Source: Halichoerus grypus
Taxonomy: Eukaryota > Chordata > Mammalia > Carnivora > Phocidae
Assembly: GCF_964656455.1 (NCBI RefSeq)
Contig: NC_135719.1
Coordinates: 68,436,283 to 68,500,282, forward strand
Direction of reading: 5' to 3'
DNA length: 64,000 nucleotides
The notes beneath the pieces are model-generated. The model made no database searches, was not told where the DNA came from, and saw nothing but the letters and a program-made list of their open reading frames with translations. A program made the position numbers and the translations under genes. This document shows, piece after piece, positions 59,272 through 64,000 of this stretch (position 1 is its first letter; each line of letters starts with the position of its first letter).

Positions 59272-62200
59272 GTGAGTTCACCCGGCCCCAAGGCAAAATT
59301 CACCTGTAGGGCTCCCACCTCTCCTTTCTGAGTGCTCCCTCCCCTAACTTTTCCTGGGATCCCCAGGACCCTATAAGTGATGTTAAGGAAAGATTTGGCC
59401 AACTCAGAAAACTCAGATCAGAAAATCTATCCAATTGTGATAGAAACAGCTGATTTTTCAATATGCAACAGACACTGCTAACTTTATACATATTATTTCA
59501 TTTAATCCCCATGATCAGAGTTTCAGGTAGGTAGAGTTATTATCCCATTTTTCAGATAAAAAAACTGAGGCCCACAGTTGGCTTTGCCCTTTGGCTTTGC
59601 CCTTTGGCTTGCCCAAAGACACCCAGTGGCAATAAAAGCCTTAAGCCAAAAGGATTAGCAAGAAGGTGAGGGTCCTCCCAGTCTCCCTGGAATCATGTCA
59701 CATAGATTTTAAACCTCACTCTGGGATCATTCTCTCCCACACAGGACCGGCGTCCATGGAGTTGCTGGGAACCCGAGCCACCTTCTCCCTCACCCAGGCT
59801 CGAAAAGGCAATGTCTGGAGCGCCTTTGACTTCACCGTTGACACCAACTCACTCTTAGTCTCCCTTTTCACACCAGCCAATGCAGTCATTGGTCCCTACA
59901 CTCTGAAGATAGAGATTTCTCAGGGCCAGGGTCACAGTGTGGTTCACCCACTGGGGACTTTCATCCTGCTTTTTAACCCTTGGAATGCAGGTATGACTTG
60001 CTCACAGGCCATAATGCTAACCTGATCCAGTGGGAATGCTTGGTGAGGTTCTTCTGAGAAAGCCCAGAAGATACAAGCCACCTATCTATGCCATATATTA
60101 CCATGTGCTCACTAAAAACCACCTTTACCCCCCCCCCAAAAAAAATGAATGCCATGATAAAAATGAACATGGTGTCAGGTTAAGTGAAATAGATTAGAAA
60201 ATGGAACACAGTGGGACCCTAATTGTATTACATATATGTGGAGAGAAAGAATGGTTGGAATACACCAAATTGTAACGGTGGGTATCTCTGAGTAGTGGGA
60301 CTGAATGATTTTCATCATCTTCTTTCTGTCATCTGTATTTTCCAAATCTCTACAACAAGCTTTCTACTTTTACCATCAGCAAATGATAATCATTATGTTC
60401 AAAGAACAGAACCTATCACTGGCCTCTAGAAAAGCACAGTAGACTTTTAAGGGGTCCAGTCTTGATTTCTATTGCCATCAACCTGTTCCTTCCCCTATTA
60501 TCCTGCAGGACACTGTCATCACTGTCTTTTAACTTTATTACTCTGTTTTTTGCCCCCTCCACTATTTAACCACTCAGAGGATGATGTCTACCTGCCAAGT
60601 GAAATACTGCTGCAGGAGTATATCATGATGGACTATGGCTTTGTTTACAAGGGTCATGAAAGATTCATCACTGTCTGGCCCTGGAACTACGGGCAGGTAA
60701 CACTGTCACTGAAAGTGGGCCTGGGGCGGGTGTCCTTAAGTTGGTTCTTAATCAACTCTAGTTGCCCATGAAGGGCCACTAACATAAGTAAGGGTGCGTG
60801 GCGCTAGGGCAATTTCCCATCCAGTAAGAGAGGCAAGGAGGGAAGGGGAGATGTCTTGCAAGGTTTTTGTTTTTGTTTCAAGATTTTTAGGTAATCCCTA
60901 CACCCAACATGGGGCTCGAACTTACAACCCACAGATCAAAAGTGGCATGCTCTACCGACTGAGCTCCAGCCAGGCGCCCCTCAAGTTTTTAATATTTTAT
61001 ATAAAAAACTTCAAACATAATCCAAGTAGACAGGCTACTAAAATGAACCTATCTCTCAGCTCCAACAGTGAGCAATTTATGGTGAATCGGATTCCATCTA
61101 CACCAGGGGTTTGCAAACTATACTCCACTGATAGTTTTTATATAGCCCCTGAGTTAAGAATGGTTTTCATGGGCACCTGGGTGGCTCAGATGGTTAAGCG
61201 TCTGCCTTCGGCTCAGGTCATGATCCCAGGGTCCTGGGGTCGAGCCCCACATTGGGCTCCTCGCTGAGCAAGGAGCCTGCTTCTCCCTCTCCCTCTGCCT
61301 CTCTCCCTGCTCATGCTTTCTCTCTCTATATATATATATCTGTGTCTCAAATGAATAAACAAAATCTTTAAAAAAAATGGTTTTCGTATTTTTAAATTGT
61401 TGAAAAAGAACTAAAACTTTTTTTGATGTGCAAATTATATGAAGTTTAAACTTCGGTGTCCATAAATAACATTTTATGGGAACACAGCCATCCATGTTCA
61501 TTCACTTACGTATCATCCACGGCTGTGTTGACGCTACAGTGGCAGAGCTGAGTAGATGAGACGGAGACCCCACAGCCTACAAAACCTGAAGTACTTACTC
61601 TCTGGCCCTTTACAGAAAAAGTCTGGTCTATACTGTCTGTACTGTCCCCATCCCTCCCGACTCATCACTGGAATTTTTGGAAGGAAATTGTAGATACTAT
61701 ATCATTTAATCCAGTAATACTTCTGTTTATCGTTCTAAAAGATGATGACTCTTTCTGAAAACTGAACCACAATACATTATCATAACTGAAAAAATGAACA
61801 GCAATTCCTTTAATAACATCAAATATCCAGTCAGTGTCCAAAGGGTGGGACTTTTGGCTCTGGGCAACTTTTCCACTCCCAACCACCAACCGAGACTGGT
61901 GTACTTTCTGCCTCCCTCCCACTTGCATCTCTGCTCCATCCACACTCACCAGGAGGGTAGTGGGGAGAGAGCAGGGGGCCTTGTCCTGGTCTCCGACTGT
62001 GACAACTTGTGTGATTTTTTGAAACTGAAACAAATACCAGTGCATTTGGCAGCCAAAAGGGTTGCAGCATGTGTCGCTTTATATGTTATAAACATATGTC
62101 ATGAGCCTACACTGGCTTCTCCTGGGCTCCCAGCTTCAGCTGAACTCCTCTACCTGATTTCAAGGCTCCCCACACTCCGCCGTCTCTCCTCTCATGGCTG

Positions 62201-64000
62201 CCCCTGTATTTATCCATCTGATCTTTTCTACTCCCTCATGTCCTCCAGAAACAAGAATCTCTATGCCCTGTCCTTGGCACCACCAAACTCAAAGACCTCA
62301 GGTGAACATCCCCACCCTCCTCTCTTCCTGCCCACCTAGTCCTTCAAAGCCCCCTGGCACCAATGGCCTTCTCTGATCTCTTGGTCAACAGAGATCTCTC
62401 ACCTCCGAACTCTGTTTGCATTTTTCCATCAGAGCCACACAGGTTCGTTTTTCAGAAATCTGAATCTCATACATTCCCAATTTGATTTGTAAGCTCTTTG
62501 AAGGTAGGACCTTGTCTAATATTTAACCCTACCTCTATCCCCAGCATATATGCCCTATCTCTAAAAGTCTGTGTTACGGACTTGAAGTTTCAGGATGCTA
62601 GACATTTTTACTCTTCTCTTTTCTCTCCCTTGAAATCACTTGGAAGTTTGAAGAGGACATCATAGATATCTGCTTCGAGATCTTGAACAAGAGCCTGTAC
62701 TTCTTAGAGAACCCGTCCAGAGACTACTCCCAGCGGAATGACCCGGTGTACGTCTGCAGGGTGGTGAGTGCCATGGTAAGGATAGCAGCCCTCCCGCCTC
62801 TGTCTGAGGACGATCTGGGATTCCCCAGGGGCACTGAGGAAATGCACCTGTCTGGCCTTTGCAGATCAACAGCAATGATGACAGCGGTGTACTACAGGGG
62901 GACTGGGGAGAGGACTACTCCCAGGGGGTCAGCCCGCTGGAGTGGAACGGCAGCGTAGCCATCCTGCGGCAGTGGTCAGCCAGGGGCAGGCAGCCTGTGA
63001 AGTATGGGCAGTGCTGGGTCTTTGCAGCTGTTATGTGCACAGGTGAGTGAGGGGGAGATGGGGATGCAGAGCCATTCATTTAGTTTTCGCGATAACCCTT
63101 TGAGGTTGGGCTCTGATGATCTCCATTTTCTTTTTTTTGTTTTAAGATTTCATTTATTTATTTGAGAGAGAGAGAATGAGAGAGAGAGAGAGAGCACATG
63201 AGAGGGAGGAGGGTCAGAGGGAGAAGCAGACTCCCCGCCAAGCAGGGAGCCCGACGCGGGACTCGATCCAGGGTCTCCAGGATCATGACCTGAGCCGAAG
63301 GCAGTTGCCCAACCAACTGAGCCACCCAGGTGCCCTGATGATCTCCATTTTCACATAAGTTAACTGTGGCTTGTCCATAGCCCCCCAGCTAAGGAATGGC
63401 ACACACATGGACTCTTACCCGGCACACTGCATAGTCTTGGGGAGTCTTGCATCTTTGCCTAGGAGTGAGGTTGACCTGTTGCAATCATTCGGCAGTCTCC
63501 TGGATGGCAGGGGGCCTATTAAAATGGTCACCTGGATAGAGAATCTTGTGATCCCAAAGTGGAGGCAAAGGCAGCTTCTTTCTACCACGGCTCAGGCTTC
63601 TCAGCTCCAGGGGAGCCTGGAGTCAGGGACAGGCTGGGGGAAGCTTGAGGTGCAAGCAGATGGTCTGGAAAAGCCTGATCTTACCTGTGGGCAGAGCTGG
63701 CAGCTCCCAAATACTTCTCGGAGAGATTCTTGAGGAGTTACAATTGGAGGTTGGCTACTTTGCTAACTGCCTGCATGGAGCATCAATGTTTTATGCATTG
63801 TCATTTATTACAATTCAGTGCAAAGGTGTTGATTGGATTATCTGTGAAGATGAGGGAAAGACAGAATACTGAGGTACCTGCCTGTGTCCCCCCATGCAAA
63901 GCAGGAGCCCCTTTCACAGTGCTACCTGTTACACTGTGGTGCTCAATGTTTGCTGAATGAATGGATTGGCTCTCAATTGAAGGATGAGGGAACACAGAAC
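59089..64000 (+). CDS. TGM7: TGM7, transglutaminase 7 (5' half; continues past the window)
   Basis: Calcium-dependent protein-glutamine gamma-glutamyltransferase, cross-linking glutamine to lysine side chains. Five exons are present: 59089-59271, 59745-59990, 60578-60696, 62647-62775, 62865-63042, all in phase. They code for about residues 5-288. Order: N-terminal beta-sandwich ([46 protein letters not shown]), then the start of the catalytic core ([38 protein letters not shown]) and the active-site segment [10 protein letters not shown]. The catalytic His and Asp would be in later exons. The match is to TGM7 rather than TGM5 by recalled sequence and by position beside LCMT2. No stop or frameshift was seen. 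Exon 1 is uncertain. Confidence 0.93.
59475..59640 (-). repeat. MIR with a short tandem repeat
   Basis: Reverse MIR (TTATTTCATTTAATCCCCAT, TATCCCATTTTTCAGAT) with a CTTTGCCCTTTGG unit repeated near 59581-59610. Confidence 0.6.
59745..59990 (+). CDS. TGM7: TGM7 exon 3
   Basis: Acceptor CCCACACAG, donor GCAG|GTATGA. Encodes [20 protein letters not shown] to [12 protein letters not shown], end of the beta-sandwich domain. Confidence 0.95.
60578..60696 (+). CDS. TGM7: TGM7 exon 4
   Basis: Acceptor ACCACTCAG, donor GGGCAG|GTAACA. Encodes [20 protein letters not shown] then [19 protein letters not shown], start of the catalytic core. Confidence 0.95.
60865..60980 (-). mobile_element. Can-SINE, short form
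   Basis: Reverse tRNA-like copy: ATGGGGCTCGAACTTACAAC, GACTGAGCTCCAGCCAGGCG. No CT tract. Confidence 0.88.
61100..61640. mobile_element. Old hAT-type element split by a SINE
   Basis: CAGGGGTTTGCAAACTATAC at one end; ACATTTTATGGGAACACAGC, GTGGCAGAGCTGAGTAGATG and CTCTGGCCCTTTACAGAAAA at the other. A widespread MER-type fossil; exact family not assigned. Confidence 0.5.
61171..61377 (+). mobile_element. Can-SINE
   Basis: GGGCACCTGGGTGGCTCAGA to AAATGAATAAACAAAATCTT, with a (TA)n run in the CT tract. TSD AATGGTTTTC. Confidence 0.94.
62100..62560 (+). repeat. L2 3' region
   Basis: CCTTCAAAGCCCCCTGGCAC, TTTGTAAGCTCTTTGAAGGT, AGGACCTTGTCTAATATTTA follow the L2 end order. Confidence 0.5.
62647..62775 (+). 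CDS. TGM7: TGM7 exon 5
   Basis: Encodes [20 protein letters not shown] then [20 protein letters not shown] and SAM. Donor ATG|GTAAGG. The acceptor is AAG rather than CAG/TAG, 20 nt past the pyrimidine tract. Confidence 0.93.
62865..63042 (+). CDS. TGM7: TGM7 exon 6 (active-site cysteine)
   Basis: Acceptor CCTTTGCAG, donor CACAG|GTGAGT. Encodes [20 protein letters not shown] to [13 protein letters not shown]. The Cys in GQCW is the nucleophile of transglutaminases and is intact. Confidence 0.96.
63065..63420 (-). repeat. MIR split by a SINE
   Basis: TTAGTTTTCGCGATAACCCT and CTGATGATCTCCATTTTC before the SINE; ATCTCCATTTTCACATAAGT and CCCCCAGCTAAGGAATGGCA after it. Confidence 0.55.
63131..63335 (-). 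mobile_element. Can-SINE, young
   Basis: Reverse copy, AAGATTTCATTTATTTATTT to GAGCCACCCAGGTGCC. Perfect TSD CTGATGATCTCCATTTTC (18 bp). Confidence 0.95.
63421..64000 (+). other. TGM7: TGM7 intron 6 (partial)
   Basis: No further transglutaminase exon was recognised before the window ends. The 120-codon open frame at 63371-63733 has no transglutaminase similarity and is taken as chance. Confidence 0.6.

Noticed and set aside
4541..63340. CRISPR-like regular repeats
   Set aside because: The recurring unit is a dispersed SINE in both orientations with irregular spacing and target duplications; the setting is a mammalian genome.

Overview
The window is nuclear DNA of a carnivore, most likely from the caniform branch outside dogs (bear, seal or mustelid type). 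The evidence is about 32 tRNA-derived Can-SINEs, with heads reading like GGCGCCTGGGTGGCTCAG and tails with CT-rich tracts followed by AAATAAATAAAATCTT. They match the arctoid style; no dog-type SINEC_Cf copies were seen. A carnivore-type L1 3' end and many old mammalian repeats (MIR, L2, MER5A, old L1) fill the rest.

Four protein genes are recognisable. They are in the order of the human 15q15 block ZSCAN29 - ADAL - LCMT2 - TGM7, read in the opposite direction. (1) 642-1510, +: terminal coding exon of ZSCAN29, a C2H2 zinc-finger factor; earlier exons lie left of the window. (2) 6022-22751, -: complete coding sequence of ADAL, the N6-methyl-AMP deaminase. I rebuilt it as ten coding exons totalling 1071 nt (356 aa) with consistent splice phases and all metal-site motifs. 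(3) 28634-30691, +: intact single-exon LCMT2 (TYW4), 685 aa, the wybutosine methyltransferase with a kelch-like C-terminal half. It sits head to head with ADAL across a TATA-less, ETS/CCAAT-containing, CpG-rich promoter near 28.45-28.63 kb. (4) 59089 to beyond the right end, +: five exons of TGM7 (transglutaminase 7), including the active-site cysteine exon. Its tiny first coding exon is not clear; the best candidate is at 50936 with a GC splice donor.

Layout: 1-4.5 kb ZSCAN29 end and 3' flank; 4.5-6 kb convergent intergenic; 6-28.4 kb ADAL, with introns full of SINEs and a 0.75-kb L1 3' end; 28.4-30.7 kb CpG-rich promoter and LCMT2; 30.7-59 kb a long repeat-rich interval with TGM7 upstream sequence or intron 1; 59-64 kb TGM7 exons 2-6.

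There is no CRISPR array, operon or other prokaryotic-style system, and I found no convincing undescribed gene system. The most unusual structure is a 132-bp inverted copy of 55383-55514 inserted inside a Can-SINE at 57265-57396 (about 92% identity, no gaps), which looks like a templated repair insertion. Other points of note are a 5'-truncated SINE dimer inside one target-site duplication, repeated SINE insertion at one target, and a pure C10T10 splice-acceptor tract in ADAL. Repeat names and boundaries are by eye and approximate.
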